DNA of 64,000 nt from Acidovorax sp. A1169 (GCF_030704685.1 NZ_JAUZDX010000002.1:62001-126000); one strand, 5' to 3'. Shown: positions 7,998-18,154, numbered from the stretch's first letter. The notes: generated by a model not told the origin, from the letters alone. Translations and numbers: made by a program.

Positions 7998-9887
7998 ATG
8001 ATCGAAACCTCTGCTCCTGCTCCTGCCAGTGCCGTCAGCCATGTCGATGCGCTGCCGCCTGGAACGCGGCTGGCCGAGTTCGAAATCCTGGCGCTGCTGG
8101 GCGTGGGCGGTTTTGGCATGGTCTACAAGGCGTTCGACCATTCCCTGCACCGCGCGGTGGCCATCAAGGAATACATGCCGTCGGCATTGGCCGGGCGTGC
8201 GCAGGGGCAGTCGCTGTGGGTGCGCTCGTCATCGGACCAGCAGACCTTCCACGCCGGCCTCGAATCGTTCGTGGGCGAGGCCCGGCTGCTGGCGCAGTTC
8301 GACCACCCCTCGCTCGTCAAGGTGTTTCGTTTCTGGGAGGCCAACAACACCGCCTACATGGTCATGCCGCTGTATTCGGGCATGACCTTCAAGCAGGCAC
8401 GCGCCCAGATGCGCACGCCGCCCACCGAGGAATGGCTGCGCAAGCTGCTGTGGTCGGTGCTGGGGGCGTTGCGCGTGCTGCACGACGGCAAGACCCTGCA
8501 CCGCGACATCTCGCCCGACAACATCTTCCTGCAGGACAGCGGCCCGCCGGTGCTGCTGGACCTGGGCGCAGCGCGCCATGCGATCAACGACAAGGACCAC
8601 AAGCACACGGCAGTGCTCAAGGTGAACTACGCGCCTATCGAGCAGTACTCCGAAGGCGACGAGGATCTGCGCCAAGGCCCCTGGAGTGACCTGTATTCGC
8701 TGGGTGCGGTGGTGCATGGCTGCCTGTGCAACGACACGCCCCTGCCGGCCACCCTGCGCTCCATCAAGGACCGCATGGTGCCGTTCTCGCGGGTGGCCAA
8801 GACCGTCAAGAAGCAGCTGGGCGTCGAATATTCGCCCGCCTTCGTGGCGGCGGTCTCGCAGGCGCTGTCGCTCAAGCCGGAAGACCGGCCCCAGAGCATC
8901 GATGCCTTCCTGCAGCTCATGGAAATGACCGCACCCCCGGAAGGCGTGGACCATTTCGATTTCCGCGCCGACCTGGGCGACATCTGGGTGGAGCCCGCCG
9001 ACCAGCCCGGCCCCGGCCTGCTCACCCCGACGGTGGATGTGACGGCGGCCCCCGCCATCGTGGCCGAAATCGCGGCCCAGGCGAACAAGGCGATGGAGGC
9101 GGCGGGCGAAGACGCTGCTGCCGATGGATACCCCGATACCGTCCAGCGGGGCGGGGCAGACACCGTCTTCATGGACCCTGCGGACACAGAGGTCTTGGTG
9201 ACGGCCGACCATGACCGCAAGGCAACGCGCCACGGCCGGGGCGAGGCCAGTGGTGCCGCAGGCCGGGTGCGTGCGGCACTGACGGAGTCCGAGCGGGCCG
9301 CTGCAGCCCTGGCGGCACGTGCCGACCGCCGGCCGGGCCTGATGCCGGTGTGGCTGGTGCTCGGCGCAGCCGGGCTGGCCGTGGCCGCCGCCGGGGTCTG
9401 GTGGTCGCAAGGCCGCAGCCCGAAGACCGCACCCGCAGACGACATCATCACCGAGATGGCCGAGCCGGCGCCCGCTGCGTCCGACGCGGTGGCCGTTCTG
9501 TTGCCGGCCTCGGAACCCGCGTTCGTGGTGGCCAGCGCGCCTGCGGACGCTACGCCCGGCGTGGCCGATGCCGCCTCTGCGGTGGTGGTGGTCAAGCCCG
9601 CGCCCAAGCCCAAGCGCGCCGTGGCCTCCGAGCCGGCGCCTGCGCCCGTCGTGGTCCATGAGGAGCCGCCACCACCGCCACCACCACCGCCTCCGGTGGA
9701 GCGCCCCCGTCCGGCGCCAGTGCGCGTGCCATCGCCCCAGGAGGCGTGCGCCGACGCCAGCTTCCTGGCGCGGCCCATGTGCATTCACAACGAATGCCAG
9801 AAGCCCTCTCAGGTGAACTCCGCTATTTGTGTGGAGAACAAGCGCCGCTACGACGCCGAAGAGGCGCGCCGCCGCCAGTCGCCCTGA
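7998..9887 (+). CDS. Membrane-anchored Ser/Thr protein kinase
   Basis: This is a Hanks-type kinase of 629 residues. The glycine loop is GVGGFG (35-40), the ATP lysine K57 lies in AVAIKEYM, the helix-C glutamate is E94, the catalytic loop is HRDISPDN (168-175), and the metal-binding motif is DLG (188-190) instead of DFG. After the kinase domain comes an alanine-rich linker, one transmembrane helix at about 447-474 and a periplasmic tail with a nine-proline run and a cysteine-containing end (CADASFLARPMCIHNECQ). Topology therefore puts the kinase in the cytoplasm and the Cys-rich tail outside. No phosphatase or FHA gene is adjacent. ATG 7998 removes an unlikely Pro/Arg-rich extension. Confidence 0.9.
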   Translation: MIETSAPAPASAVSHVDALPPGTRLAEFEILALLGVGGFGMVYKAFDHSLHRAVAIKEYMPSALAGRAQGQSLWVRSSSDQQTFHAGLESFVGEARLLAQFDHPSLVKVFRFWEANNTAYMVMPLYSGMTFKQARAQMRTPPTEEWLRKLLWSVLGALRVLHDGKTLHRDISPDNIFLQDSGPPVLLDLGAARHAINDKDHKHTAVLKVNYAPIEQYSEGDEDLRQGPWSDLYSLGAVVHGCLCNDTPLPATLRSIKDRMVPFSRVAKTVKKQLGVEYSPAFVAAVSQALSLKPEDRPQSIDAFLQLMEMTAPPEGVDHFDFRADLGDIWVEPADQPGPGLLTPTVDVTAAPAIVAEIAAQANKAMEAAGEDAAADGYPDTVQRGGADTVFMDPADTEVLVTADHDRKATRHGRGEASGAAGRVRAALTESERAAAALAARADRRPGLMPVWLVLGAAGLAVAAAGVWWSQGRSPKTAPADDIITEMAEPAPAASDAVAVLLPASEPAFVVASAPADATPGVADAASAVVVVKPAPKPKRAVASEPAPAPVVVHEEPPPPPPPPPPVERPRPAPVRVPSPQEACADASFLARPMCIHNECQKPSQVNSAICVENKRRYDAEEARRRQSP

Positions 9888-9938
9888 GCCGGCTTGGTGC
9901 GCAATCGCGAGCCTTGCGTTGTTTTCGCCAGGCATGGC

Positions 9939-9968
9939 TTGCGCCGCATGCCCGGTAATTCGTATAAT
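9939..9968 (+). promoter_or_regulatory. Promoter of rplM-rpsI
   Basis: TTGCGC at 9939-9944 and a perfect TATAAT at 9963-9968 are separated by 18 bases. The start would be near 9975, leaving a leader of about 115 bases before rplM, long enough for autoregulation, although I cannot identify a defined leader motif. Confidence 0.7.
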
Positions 9969-10091
9969 CGAGGGCTTCGCAGCGCTTTTGTGGTCCCGCG
10001 GCGAGGAATTACAGCCACCTAAGAGGCTTCCTTCAGAGAAGCACCGACCGTGGAAAAGGACCCGCCAAACCCTCTTTTGAAGAGAAAACTC

Positions 10092-10523
10092 ATGACTACT
10101 ACTTTCAGCGCCAAGCCCGCTGAGGTCGTGCACGAGTGGTTTGTGATTGACGCGACCGACAAGGTCCTCGGACGAGTAGCCAGCGAAGTTGCTCTCCGTT
10201 TGCGCGGCAAACACAAGGCCATTTACACGCCTCACGTCGACACCGGTGACTTCATCGTCATCATCAACGCCGCCCAGCTCAAGGTCACCGGCACCAAGTC
10301 CCTGGACAAGGTGTACTACCGCCACTCGGGTTACCCCGGCGGTATCACGGCCACGAACTTCCGCGACATGCAAGCCAAGCACCCTGGCCGTGCGCTGGAA
10401 AAGGCTGTCAAGGGCATGCTGCCCAAGGGTCCCCTTGGCTACGCAATGATCAAGAAACTCAAGGTGTATGGCGGTGCAGAGCATCCCCACACCGCCCAGC
10501 AGCCCAAGGCTCTGGAAATCTAA
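10092..10523 (+). CDS. rplM: Large-subunit ribosomal protein uL13
   Basis: The 143-residue product matches L13 throughout: [19 protein letters not shown] at the N-terminus, [20 protein letters not shown] and the [10 protein letters not shown] segment. It forms the conserved rplM-rpsI operon with the gene 11 bases downstream. The open frame extends upstream into the leader, but ATG 10092 gives the family length. Confidence 0.98.
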   Translation: MTTTFSAKPAEVVHEWFVIDATDKVLGRVASEVALRLRGKHKAIYTPHVDTGDFIVIINAAQLKVTGTKSLDKVYYRHSGYPGGITATNFRDMQAKHPGRALEKAVKGMLPKGPLGYAMIKKLKVYGGAEHPHTAQQPKALEI

Positions 10524-10534
10524 GGAGCCTTGAG

Positions 10535-10927
10535 ATGATTGGTGAATGGAACAATGGCACCGGCCGTCGCAAGTCCAGCGTCGCCCGCGTGTTTCTGAAA
10601 AAAGGCACTGGCAAGATCACGGTGAACGGCAAGGACATCCAGTCCTATTTCGGCCGCGAAACCTCGATCATGATCGCCAAGCAGCCGCTCGCACTGACCA
10701 ACCATGTCGAAACCTTCGACATCCAGATCAATGTGCACGGTGGTGGTGAGTCCGGCCAGGCCGGCGCTGCCCGCCACGGCATCACCCGCGCCCTGATCGA
10801 CTACGACGCGACGCTCAAGCCCGCACTGAGCCAGGCCGGCTTCGTGACGCGCGATGCCCGCGAAGTGGAACGCAAGAAGGTCGGTCTGCACTCCGCACGC
10901 CGCGCCAAGCAGTTCTCCAAGCGTTAA
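10535..10927 (+). CDS. rpsI: Small-subunit ribosomal protein uS9
   Basis: The 130-residue product has the S9 hallmarks [19 protein letters not shown] at the N-terminus, [19 protein letters not shown] in the middle and the basic end RRAKQFSKR that reaches the ribosomal P site. It is co-transcribed with rplM and followed by a strong terminator. Confidence 0.98.
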   Translation: MIGEWNNGTGRRKSSVARVFLKKGTGKITVNGKDIQSYFGRETSIMIAKQPLALTNHVETFDIQINVHGGGESGQAGAARHGITRALIDYDATLKPALSQAGFVTRDAREVERKKVGLHSARRAKQFSKR

Positions 10928-10943
10928 GCCTGGACTGCCCTGC

Positions 10944-10972
10944 AAAAAAACCGCCTTCGGGCGGTTTTTTCG
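10944..10972 (+). terminator. Rho-independent terminator of rplM-rpsI
   Basis: A perfect stem AAAAAACCGCC / GGCGGTTTTTT closed by a TTCG tetraloop lies 17 bases after the rpsI stop. The symmetrical A and T tracts suggest it can work on both strands. Confidence 0.95.
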
Positions 10973-11016
10973 TTTAAGGTGCGCTCTTCGTTTTCGAGCA
11001 CCCGTTTCCGCCTCCC

Positions 11017-11730
11017 ATGCGTTTTCGCCTTCTTCGCCGCCGGCTGACCATCAGCGCCCCTCGGGTGGCCATTCGCAGCGCCATGCCCTGGCCCGTGCGC
11101 TGGCTGGTGCTGGCGGTGGTCTTCGGGCTGTGCGCCGCTGTGGCGCTGTGGGCCTTCGAGTTCGGCAAGTCCATCGCCGGGCTCGAATCCGGCGCCCGAG
11201 AGGAATTGGTGCGGCTGCGCGGCGAGGTGGCGCGGCTGGTGGAAGAGACCCAGCGCCAGCATGCCGTCTCGCAGACGGCCGAGAGCATCCTCACGGCCGA
11301 CCGGGCCACCTTGCAGACCCTGATGACGCAGGTGCGGCAACTCGAGGCCGAGAACCGCACGCTGCGCGAGGACCTGGGCTTTTTCGAGCGCCTCATTCCC
11401 GCTGGCGGCGCCGAAGGCGTGGCCATCCGCGGCCTGCATGCCGAAATCGTGGGCGGCATGCAGTTGCGCTGGCAGGTGCTGGTGATCCAGGCCGCCCGCA
11501 ACGCCCCCGAGTTCAACGGCAAGCTGGAACTGGTGCTGGCCGGCACGCAGGACGGCAAGCCCTGGACCCAGACCTTCCCCCAGAGCGCGGCCCTGCAACT
11601 GCGCCAGTACCGGCGACTGGAGGGCATGTTGACGCTGCCGCCCGATGCCGTGGTAAAAACCGTGACCGCGCGGGTGCTGGATGGCAGCACTGTGCGCACC
11701 TCCCAGACCATGGCCATGGCGGCCGAATAG
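11017..11730 (+). CDS. DUF6776-like single-pass membrane protein
   Basis: The 237-residue protein has a basic N-terminus, one transmembrane helix at about residues 27-48 (VRWLVLAVVFGLCAAVALWAF), a coiled coil at about 55-125 and a compact C-terminal domain that looks beta-rich. I associate it with DUF6776 from memory; no function is known. It lies just upstream of a bactofilin gene in the same direction, which hints at a cell-envelope role, but this is only context. Confidence 0.65.
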   Translation: MRFRLLRRRLTISAPRVAIRSAMPWPVRWLVLAVVFGLCAAVALWAFEFGKSIAGLESGAREELVRLRGEVARLVEETQRQHAVSQTAESILTADRATLQTLMTQVRQLEAENRTLREDLGFFERLIPAGGAEGVAIRGLHAEIVGGMQLRWQVLVIQAARNAPEFNGKLELVLAGTQDGKPWTQTFPQSAALQLRQYRRLEGMLTLPPDAVVKTVTARVLDGSTVRTSQTMAMAAE

Positions 11731-11867
11731 CCGCCGTCAGCCGCCGCCGCGTTGTCGCTGCGCGGGCAGGATGCCAGGGCCTTGCCTTTCTTTTTTGATG
11801 CGGATGGACCGCCTGCCGGCGCCTTTGGCGCGTGCGGGTCGTCGTCCCTGACCCAGGAGTTTTGCCC

Positions 11868-12293
11868 ATGTTTTCCCGAAAAAAGCAGCCCCCGATCAAG
11901 AGCCTGGTGGCCCACGGCACCCGCATCGACGGCAATGTGCTGTTCGGTGAGGGCATGCGCATCGATGGCGAGGTGGTGGGCGACATCCGCTCGGGCACCG
12001 AGCAGCCCAGCATTCTGGTGATTTCAGAGTCGGCCCGGGTCGAGGGCGCGGTGCATGCCGACCATGTGATCGTCAACGGCTCGGTGACCGGGCCGGTGCA
12101 TGCTGCCGAGCTGCTGGAGCTGCAGCCCAAGGCACGCATCACCGGCAACGTGCACTACAAGGCGCTGGAGATGCACCAGGGCGCCATGATCACCGGCCAG
12201 ATGTGCCCTCTGGCCGCGGTGGCCGATGAAAAGCCCCCACTGCAGTTGTCGTCAAAGCCGGCGACCCCTGAATCCCCGACTGCTTTGCAGTAG
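11868..12293 (+). CDS. Bactofilin (polymer-forming cytoskeletal protein)
   Basis: Bactofilins are short beta-helix proteins that polymerise without nucleotides and scaffold cell-wall enzymes. The 141-residue protein shows the family pattern: a short basic N-terminal tail ([20 protein letters not shown]) and a core of hydrophobic/glycine repeats ([61 protein letters not shown]), then a proline-rich tail. It lies 34 bases before the erpA start. Confidence 0.93.
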   Translation: MFSRKKQPPIKSLVAHGTRIDGNVLFGEGMRIDGEVVGDIRSGTEQPSILVISESARVEGAVHADHVIVNGSVTGPVHAAELLELQPKARITGNVHYKALEMHQGAMITGQMCPLAAVADEKPPLQLSSKPATPESPTALQ

Positions 12294-12327
12294 TATTGGC
12301 TCCAAACCTGAAAATCGGAGTTTCCCC

Positions 12328-12693
12328 ATGAGCGCAGTTGCCGAAAACATCCAGACCGAAATGCCGACCCCCATCCTGTTCACCGACAGTGCAGCAGCAA
12401 AGGTGGCGGACCTGATCGCGGAAGAAGGCAATCCAGACCTCAAGCTGCGCGTCTTCGTGCAGGGTGGCGGCTGCTCGGGCTTCCAGTACGGCTTCACGTT
12501 CGACGAAATCACGAACGAAGACGACACCACCATGACCAAGAATGGCGTGTCGCTGCTGATCGACGCCATGAGCTACCAGTACCTGGTGGGTGCCGAGATC
12601 GACTACAAGGAAGACCTGCAGGGCGCCCAGTTCGTGATCAAGAACCCCAACGCCACGACCACCTGCGGCTGCGGCTCCAGCTTCTCTGCCTGA
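12328..12693 (+). CDS. erpA: Iron-sulfur cluster insertion protein ErpA
   Basis: ErpA is an A-type carrier that transfers Fe-S clusters to target proteins. The 121-residue protein contains the three cluster cysteines C49 ([11 protein letters not shown]), C113 and C115 ([11 protein letters not shown]). ATG 12328 follows CGGAG at a good distance. A terminator hairpin follows. Confidence 0.95.
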   Translation: MSAVAENIQTEMPTPILFTDSAAAKVADLIAEEGNPDLKLRVFVQGGGCSGFQYGFTFDEITNEDDTTMTKNGVSLLIDAMSYQYLVGAEIDYKEDLQGAQFVIKNPNATTTCGCGSSFSA

Positions 12694-12731
12694 GGACGCG
12701 GGGCCGTGCCCACGGCACCGCACTTCGCAGC

Positions 12732-12756
12732 AAGCCGCCTTCGGGCGGCTTTTCAT
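12732..12756 (+). terminator. Rho-independent terminator of erpA
   Basis: The stem AAGCCGCC / GGCGGCTT with a TTCG loop is followed by TTCATTT. It lies 39 bases after the erpA stop and 36 bases before the exporter gene. Confidence 0.85.
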
Positions 12757-12791
12757 TTGGGGCTCCTGATTCCCTCTTAGTCTGGCACTGC

Positions 12792-14213
12792 ATGCAGCAA
12801 GAACAATCCCGCAAAGTCCTCCTGTGGCTGGTGGCCATCGGCTTCTTCATGCAGACGCTGGACGCCACCATCGTCAACACCGCATTGCCGGCCATGGCGC
12901 GCAGCTTGGGCGAAAGCCCGCTGCAGATGCAGTCGGTGGTGGTGGCCTACTCGCTGGCCATGGCCATGCTGATCCCGGCCTCGGGATGGCTGGCCGACCG
13001 CTTCGGTTCACGCCGCGTTTTCCTCTCGGCCATCGTGCTGTTCGTGCTGGGCTCAGTGTGCTGCGCGCTGGCCCAGAGCCTCGCCCAGTTGGTGGCGGCG
13101 CGCGTGGTGCAGGGTCTGGGCGGGGCGCTGCTGATGCCCGTAGGGCGGCTGGTGGTGCTGCGCACTTTCCCGCGCGAGCAGTTCCTGCAGGCCATGAGCT
13201 TCGTGGCTGTTCCGGGCCTGATTGGTCCGCTGATCGGCCCCACGCTGGGCGGCTGGCTGGTGGAGGCCGCCTCGTGGCACTGGATCTTCCTGATCAACGT
13301 ACCCGTGGGGCTGGTGGGGTGCATCGCCACGCTGCGCTTCATGCCGGGCGAGCCCGTGACCTTCGTGCCCCGGTTCGACCTGGCGGGCTACCTGATGCTG
13401 GCTTTCGGCATGGTGTCGCTTTCCTTGGCGCTGGATGGCCTGGCCAGCATGGGCCTGCGCCAGGCCAGCGTGCTGGTGCTGATGGTCTTTGGCCTGGCCA
13501 GCCTGGTGGCCTACTGGCTGCATGCGGCGCGGCGGGCCGATCCCCTGTTCTCGCCGCAGCTGTTTTTGGTCGACACCCTGCGCATCGGCCTGCTGGGCAA
13601 CCTGTTCTCTCGCCTGGGCAGTTCCTGCATGCCCTTCCTGATCCCGCTGCTGCTGCAGGTCACCATGGGCTACTCGCCCATGCAGGCCGGCATGATGATG
13701 CTGCCGGTGGCGATTGCCGGCATGTCGATGAAGCGCTTCACCACCCCGCTGATCACTCGCTTCGGCTACCGGCAGGTGCTGGTTAGCAATACCCTGCTCG
13801 TAGGAGTGACCATGGCCAGCTTCGGGCTGGCCACGCCCTCCCAGCCGCTGTGGGTGCACGTGCTGCAACTGGCCGCCTTTGGCGCGGTGAACTCCCTGCA
13901 GTTCACGGCCATGAACACGGTGACCCTCAAGGACCTGGACCATGCCAATGCGAGCAGCGGCAACAGCCTGTTGTCCATGGTGCAGATGGTGGCCATGGGC
14001 ATGGGAGTGGCAGCGGCGGGCGCGGTGCTGGCAGCCTTCACCGCCTTTTTCCAGCCCCCTGATGCGGGTCACACGCTCTGGGCGTTTCAGGCCACGTTTG
14101 CCTGCATGGGGTTGATCACGGTGGCTTCGGCCGGCATCTTCTGGCAATTGTCGCCAGAGGATCGGGCCAGCAGCAAGGCTGCGACCACGGCCGACGCGGC
14201 AGACCATGGCTGA
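12792..14213 (+). CDS. mdtD: DHA2-type MFS drug exporter, MdtD-like
   Basis: The 473-residue membrane protein is a proton-driven exporter of the 14-helix DHA2 group. Motif D1 LDATIVNTALPAMARSLG lies in helix 1, motif A GWLADRFGSRRVF follows helix 2, and motif C-like GLIGPLIGPTLGGWL lies in helix 5. The length is close to the 471 residues of E. coli MdtD. No membrane-fusion partner is adjacent. Substrates cannot be inferred. Confidence 0.85.
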   Translation: MQQEQSRKVLLWLVAIGFFMQTLDATIVNTALPAMARSLGESPLQMQSVVVAYSLAMAMLIPASGWLADRFGSRRVFLSAIVLFVLGSVCCALAQSLAQLVAARVVQGLGGALLMPVGRLVVLRTFPREQFLQAMSFVAVPGLIGPLIGPTLGGWLVEAASWHWIFLINVPVGLVGCIATLRFMPGEPVTFVPRFDLAGYLMLAFGMVSLSLALDGLASMGLRQASVLVLMVFGLASLVAYWLHAARRADPLFSPQLFLVDTLRIGLLGNLFSRLGSSCMPFLIPLLLQVTMGYSPMQAGMMMLPVAIAGMSMKRFTTPLITRFGYRQVLVSNTLLVGVTMASFGLATPSQPLWVHVLQLAAFGAVNSLQFTAMNTVTLKDLDHANASSGNSLLSMVQMVAMGMGVAAAGAVLAAFTAFFQPPDAGHTLWAFQATFACMGLITVASAGIFWQLSPEDRASSKAATTADAADHG

Positions 14214-14224
14214 CCCACCAGCGC

Positions 14225-15334
14225 TCAGGCCGGGTAGATGGCGCCTAGCACGCGGCCCCCTGCGGCGCCGGTGACGCTGGGCAGGTTGCCCGGCTGGCCA
14301 CTCACCGCCTGGCGCGCCAGCCAGGCAAAGGCGGCGGCTTCCACCTGCAGCGCGGGCAGGCCCAGCGCATCGGTGGCGACGACCTGCAGGGCAGGGCAGG
14401 CGGCCTGCAGCCGGGCCATCAGGTGGTCATTGAGCGCGCCGCCGCCGCAGACCGCCAGGGTTGCGGCGGCCGCGCCATGGCGCCGGGCATCTTCGGCGCA
14501 GGCCAGCGCCGTGAACTCCGTGAGCGTGGCCTGCACGTCCTGCGGGGCGGCGCTGCGAAAGGCATCCAGGCGGTTGGCGAGCCAGTCGGGATTGAAAAGG
14601 TCGCGCCCCGTGCTTTTGGGTGGCGCTTTGCGCAGGAAGGGTTCCTGCCGCAGCAGGGCCAGCAGATCGGGCAGCACCTGGCCGCTGGCGGCCCAGGCAC
14701 CACCGGCGTCAAATGCCTGCCCGGTGTGCAACTGGCACCAGTAATCCATCAGCGCGTTGCCGGGGCCGCAGTCGAAGCCCAGCACCCGGCCATCCGCACC
14801 CAGTACGCTCAGGTTGGAGATGCCGCCGATGTTGAGCACCAGCATGGTCTCGCCCGGCCGGCCAAACACGCCCTGGTGAAAGGCTGGTACCAGTGGTGCG
14901 CCCTGGCCCCCGGCTGCCAGGTCGCGGCTGCGAAAGTCGGCCACCGCAGCAATCCCCGTGCGCTCGGCGAGCAGGGAGGGGTTGTTCAACTGCAGGGTGT
15001 AGCCTGTGCCGTCGAACTCCTGCGGGCGGTGGCGCACGGTCTGGCCATGGGCTCCGATGGCGCGGATCGCGCCGGGTGCCAGCCCGCTGCGCTCCAGCAG
15101 AGTCTTCACTACGCCCGCATAGGCGCGGGCCAGCCCGTTGCCCGCCAGGGCGGCACGGTGCAGCTCATCGCTGCCAGAGGTGTTGAGGGCGAGCAATTCG
15201 GCCCGCAGGCCGGGGTCGAAAGGTGCGCTGGCATAGTGGGTGACCACCATGCGGGCGCCGGAGAAATCCGCCAGCACCCCGTCGATGCCGTCGAGCGAGG
15301 TGCCCGACATCAGGCCGATGTACAGCTCGGACAT
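14225..15334 (-). CDS. anmK: Anhydro-N-acetylmuramic acid kinase
   Basis: AnmK phosphorylates and hydrolyses 1,6-anhydro-MurNAc to MurNAc-6-phosphate during peptidoglycan recycling. The 369-residue protein has the signature LYIGLMSGTSLDGIDGVLADF at the N-terminus, AHGQTVRHRP (about residue 96), the GGISNLS phosphate loop and CGGGALNDHLM near the end. It shares its direction with the M23 peptidase gene 28 bases upstream, a logical pairing in wall turnover. Confidence 0.96.
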   Translation of the reverse strand: MSELYIGLMSGTSLDGIDGVLADFSGARMVVTHYASAPFDPGLRAELLALNTSGSDELHRAALAGNGLARAYAGVVKTLLERSGLAPGAIRAIGAHGQTVRHRPQEFDGTGYTLQLNNPSLLAERTGIAAVADFRSRDLAAGGQGAPLVPAFHQGVFGRPGETMLVLNIGGISNLSVLGADGRVLGFDCGPGNALMDYWCQLHTGQAFDAGGAWAASGQVLPDLLALLRQEPFLRKAPPKSTGRDLFNPDWLANRLDAFRSAAPQDVQATLTEFTALACAEDARRHGAAAATLAVCGGGALNDHLMARLQAACPALQVVATDALGLPALQVEAAAFAWLARQAVSGQPGNLPSVTGAAGGRVLGAIYPA

Positions 15335-15361
15335 GGCCCGGTGGCTTGTCAGCGTCGCAGG

Positions 15362-16720
15362 TCAGTCCGCGCTGGCTTGTTCGATCAACGCGGCAGCCGA
15401 CAGCTGGATGCGCATGTTGGAAGCCAGGCGCTCAAAGGCCGGACGGCCAGCGGCCGACACCGGTGCGGCGGCTTCGCTCGCTGCCACGATGGTCTGTGGA
15501 TCCTGGTGCTGGCCGTTCACGCGGAATTCGAAGTGCAGGTGCGGGCCGGTGGCCCAGCCCGTGGAACCCACGGCGCCCAGGGTCTGGCCCTGCTCCACCG
15601 ACTGGCCCTGGCGCACGTCGATGCGGCTCAGGTGGGCATACACGGTGACATGCTGGTTGCGGTGCTTGACGAAGACCACGTTGCCGAAACCGTTTTGTAC
15701 GCCGGAGAACTCCACCACGCCGTCACCCACGGTGCGCACAGGCGTGCCCGTGGGGGCCGCGAAATCAGTGCCCAGGTGGGCGCGCCAGGTTTTCAGGATG
15801 GGGTGCATGCGCATCTTGAAGCCGCTGGTCACGCGCGAGAACTCCACGGGGGAGGTCAGGTAGGCGCGGCGCATGCTTTCACCGTCCAGCGTGTAGTAGG
15901 CGCCTTTGGAGGCACCCGATTCCTGGAACCAGATGGCCTGGTGGGTCTTGCTGTTGTTGACGAACTCGGCGCTCAGCACGCGGCCGCTGCTCAGCGGCTC
16001 GCCGTCGGCTTCCAGGGTTTCATAGACCACCGAGAAGCGATCACCCTTGCGCAGCGAACGGCGAAAGTCGATGTTGCCCGAGAACAGCTCGGCCATCTGC
16101 ACCGCTACGGCGTCGGGGATGTTGGAGGCGTCGGTCGCGGCGAACAGCGAGCTGTTGATCACGCCGCCGGCCAGGCGGCTGCTCGTCGTCAGCTTGGCGG
16201 TCTCGACACGCGAGCTGAATTTCTCGCCCGCGCGCTCCACGATCAGGCGGCGGAAGTTGCCGCTGTCGTCGGGCACCCAGCGGGCCGTCAGGCGCACCAG
16301 GCGGTGGTCGTCGGTGGTTTCGGCCGACACGACGCGGCCGGTGCGGCCCAGCATGTTCTGGCGCACCGTGTTGTCGCCGCGCAGGAAGGCGGCGGCGGCC
16401 GGGTCGGCGATGCCCAGGCGTTGCAGCAGCGATTCGGGGGTGTCGCTGCTGCGCACCTGTTCGGAGCGGAACAGCGAGAAGCCGGGCGCATCGAGCTGGC
16501 CCAGCACCAGGTTCTCGGCCAGCGATTCCACCGGGTAGCTCACCATGCGCACCGGCATGTCCGCAGGGTCGGGTGCGAACGATGCCACGGCAAATGCGCC
16601 ACCGCCGCCCGTGAGCAGCAATGCTGCAACGGCGGCGGTGATGTGCTTGGGGTGTTGTTGGATGCTATGGGACAGTCGGTCTAGCAAAGCCGCGCTGGCG
16701 GTGGTCAAGCCGTGAATCAA
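15362..16720 (-). CDS. M23-family metallopeptidase (LytM/DipM-like)
   Basis: This is a membrane-anchored cell-wall endopeptidase of about 452 residues. A short cytoplasmic segment precedes a transmembrane stretch (ITAAVAALLLTGGGGAFAVASF), then a central domain with OapA/LysM-like sequence (SDTPESLLQRLGI) and a C-terminal peptidase domain. Zinc and catalytic residues are visible in MRMHPILKTWRAHLGTDFAAP and HLHFEF. No ATG is present near the expected N-terminus. The TTG at 16720 (reading MIHGLTTASAALLDRL) fits the family. The gene is divergent from tyrS. Confidence 0.9.
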   Translation of the reverse strand: MIHGLTTASAALLDRLSHSIQQHPKHITAAVAALLLTGGGGAFAVASFAPDPADMPVRMVSYPVESLAENLVLGQLDAPGFSLFRSEQVRSSDTPESLLQRLGIADPAAAAFLRGDNTVRQNMLGRTGRVVSAETTDDHRLVRLTARWVPDDSGNFRRLIVERAGEKFSSRVETAKLTTSSRLAGGVINSSLFAATDASNIPDAVAVQMAELFSGNIDFRRSLRKGDRFSVVYETLEADGEPLSSGRVLSAEFVNNSKTHQAIWFQESGASKGAYYTLDGESMRRAYLTSPVEFSRVTSGFKMRMHPILKTWRAHLGTDFAAPTGTPVRTVGDGVVEFSGVQNGFGNVVFVKHRNQHVTVYAHLSRIDVRQGQSVEQGQTLGAVGSTGWATGPHLHFEFRVNGQHQDPQTIVAASEAAAPVSAAGRPAFERLASNMRIQLSAAALIEQASAD

Positions 16721-16921
16721 AGGTCTATCCCCAGTGTGAGAGTGATCTCCTGGCACTTCCCCGGTGTGAATACGGGGCAAGGCAAGGCGCACAGACTGTC
16801 TGTTTGCAGCGATTCGACAAGGCACAAGGCGGGTCGAAACAGCGGGCCCATTAGAATCCGCCTCTGCAATGTGGGCTGGAGTATAGCGGTGCGCGCTGTA
16901 TAGACATCCCAAAAAACCCTT

Positions 16922-18154
16922 ATGAATCAATCTGCTGTTACAACGAACCCGGTTTCCGATGGTGTAGGACGGGCGCTTGAAATCTCGCTGCGCGGCGTGC
17001 AGGAACTGCTGCCGCAGGACGAATGGGTCAAGAAGCTGGTGCGCTCGGAGGCCACGGGAACACCCTTGCGCATCAAGCTGGGCCTGGATCCCACGGCGCC
17101 CGACATCCATATCGGCCACACGGTGGTGCTCAACAAGATGCGGCAATTGCAAGATCTGGGCCACCAGGTGATCTTCCTGATCGGAGATTTCACCAGCCTG
17201 ATCGGCGACCCCTCGGGCCGCAACAGCACGCGCCCGCCGCTCACGCCCGAACAGATCAAGGCCAACGCCGAGACCTACTACCGCCAGGCCAGCCTGGTGC
17301 TGGACCCGGCACGCACCGAGATCCGCTACAACAGCGAGTGGAGCGAGCCCCTGGGCGCCAGCGGCATGATCCAGCTGGCGGCCAAGTACACCGTGGCACG
17401 CATGATGGAGCGCGATGACTTCCACAAGCGCTTCACCACCGGCCAGTCCATTTCGGTGCATGAGTTCCTGTACCCGCTGATGCAGGGCTACGACTCCGTG
17501 GCCTTGAAGAGCGACCTGGAGCTCGGTGGCACGGACCAGAAGTTCAACCTGCTCATGGGTCGCCATCTCCAGCAGGAATATGGCCAGGAGCCGCAGTGTG
17601 TGCTCACCATGCCGCTGCTGGTGGGCCTGGACGGCGTGGACAAGATGTCCAAGTCCAAAAACAACTACATCGGCATTGCCGAAGAGCCCAACACCATGTT
17701 CGCCAAGGTGCTGTCGATCTCCGACACGCTGATGTGGGACTGGTTCACCCTGTTGTCCTTCCAGTCGCTGGCGCAGATCGCCGCGCTCAAGGCCGAGGTG
17801 GCGGGCGGGCGCAACCCCAAGGACGCCAAGGTCATGCTGGCCAAAGAGATCACCACGCGCTTTCACAGTGCAGCGGCGGCCGAGGCGGCCGAGCAGGACT
17901 TCCACAACCGCAGCAAGGGCGGCGTGCCCGACGAAATTGCCGAACTCAGCCTGTCCGGCGCGCCCATGGGCATCGGCGCGCTGCTCAAGGCCGCCAATCT
18001 GGCGACCTCTGGAAGCGAGGCGGGCCGCCTGATCGATGGTGGCGGCGTGCGCGTGGACGGCAGCGTGGTCAGCGACAAGGGCCTCAAGCTCGAAGCGGGC
18101 ACCTACGTGGTGCAGGTCGGCAAGCGCAAGTTCGCGCGCGTAACGCTGGGCTGA
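16922..18154 (+). CDS. tyrS: Tyrosyl-tRNA synthetase
   Basis: This class I synthetase charges tRNA-Tyr. The 410-residue protein contains the HIGH signature as HIGHT (about residue 62), the tyrosine pocket QGYDSVAL and [13 protein letters not shown], and the KMSKS loop (about residue 242). A C-terminal S4 RNA-binding domain follows ([23 protein letters not shown]). The gene is divergent from the M23 peptidase across about 200 bases. Confidence 0.98.
   Translation: MNQSAVTTNPVSDGVGRALEISLRGVQELLPQDEWVKKLVRSEATGTPLRIKLGLDPTAPDIHIGHTVVLNKMRQLQDLGHQVIFLIGDFTSLIGDPSGRNSTRPPLTPEQIKANAETYYRQASLVLDPARTEIRYNSEWSEPLGASGMIQLAAKYTVARMMERDDFHKRFTTGQSISVHEFLYPLMQGYDSVALKSDLELGGTDQKFNLLMGRHLQQEYGQEPQCVLTMPLLVGLDGVDKMSKSKNNYIGIAEEPNTMFAKVLSISDTLMWDWFTLLSFQSLAQIAALKAEVAGGRNPKDAKVMLAKEITTRFHSAAAAEAAEQDFHNRSKGGVPDEIAELSLSGAPMGIGALLKAANLATSGSEAGRLIDGGGVRVDGSVVSDKGLKLEAGTYVVQVGKRKFARVTLG

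Noticed and set aside
14423..16684. Long plus-strand open frame across anmK and the M23 peptidase
   Set aside because: It is a shadow of two well-identified minus-strand genes and has no recognisable domains.
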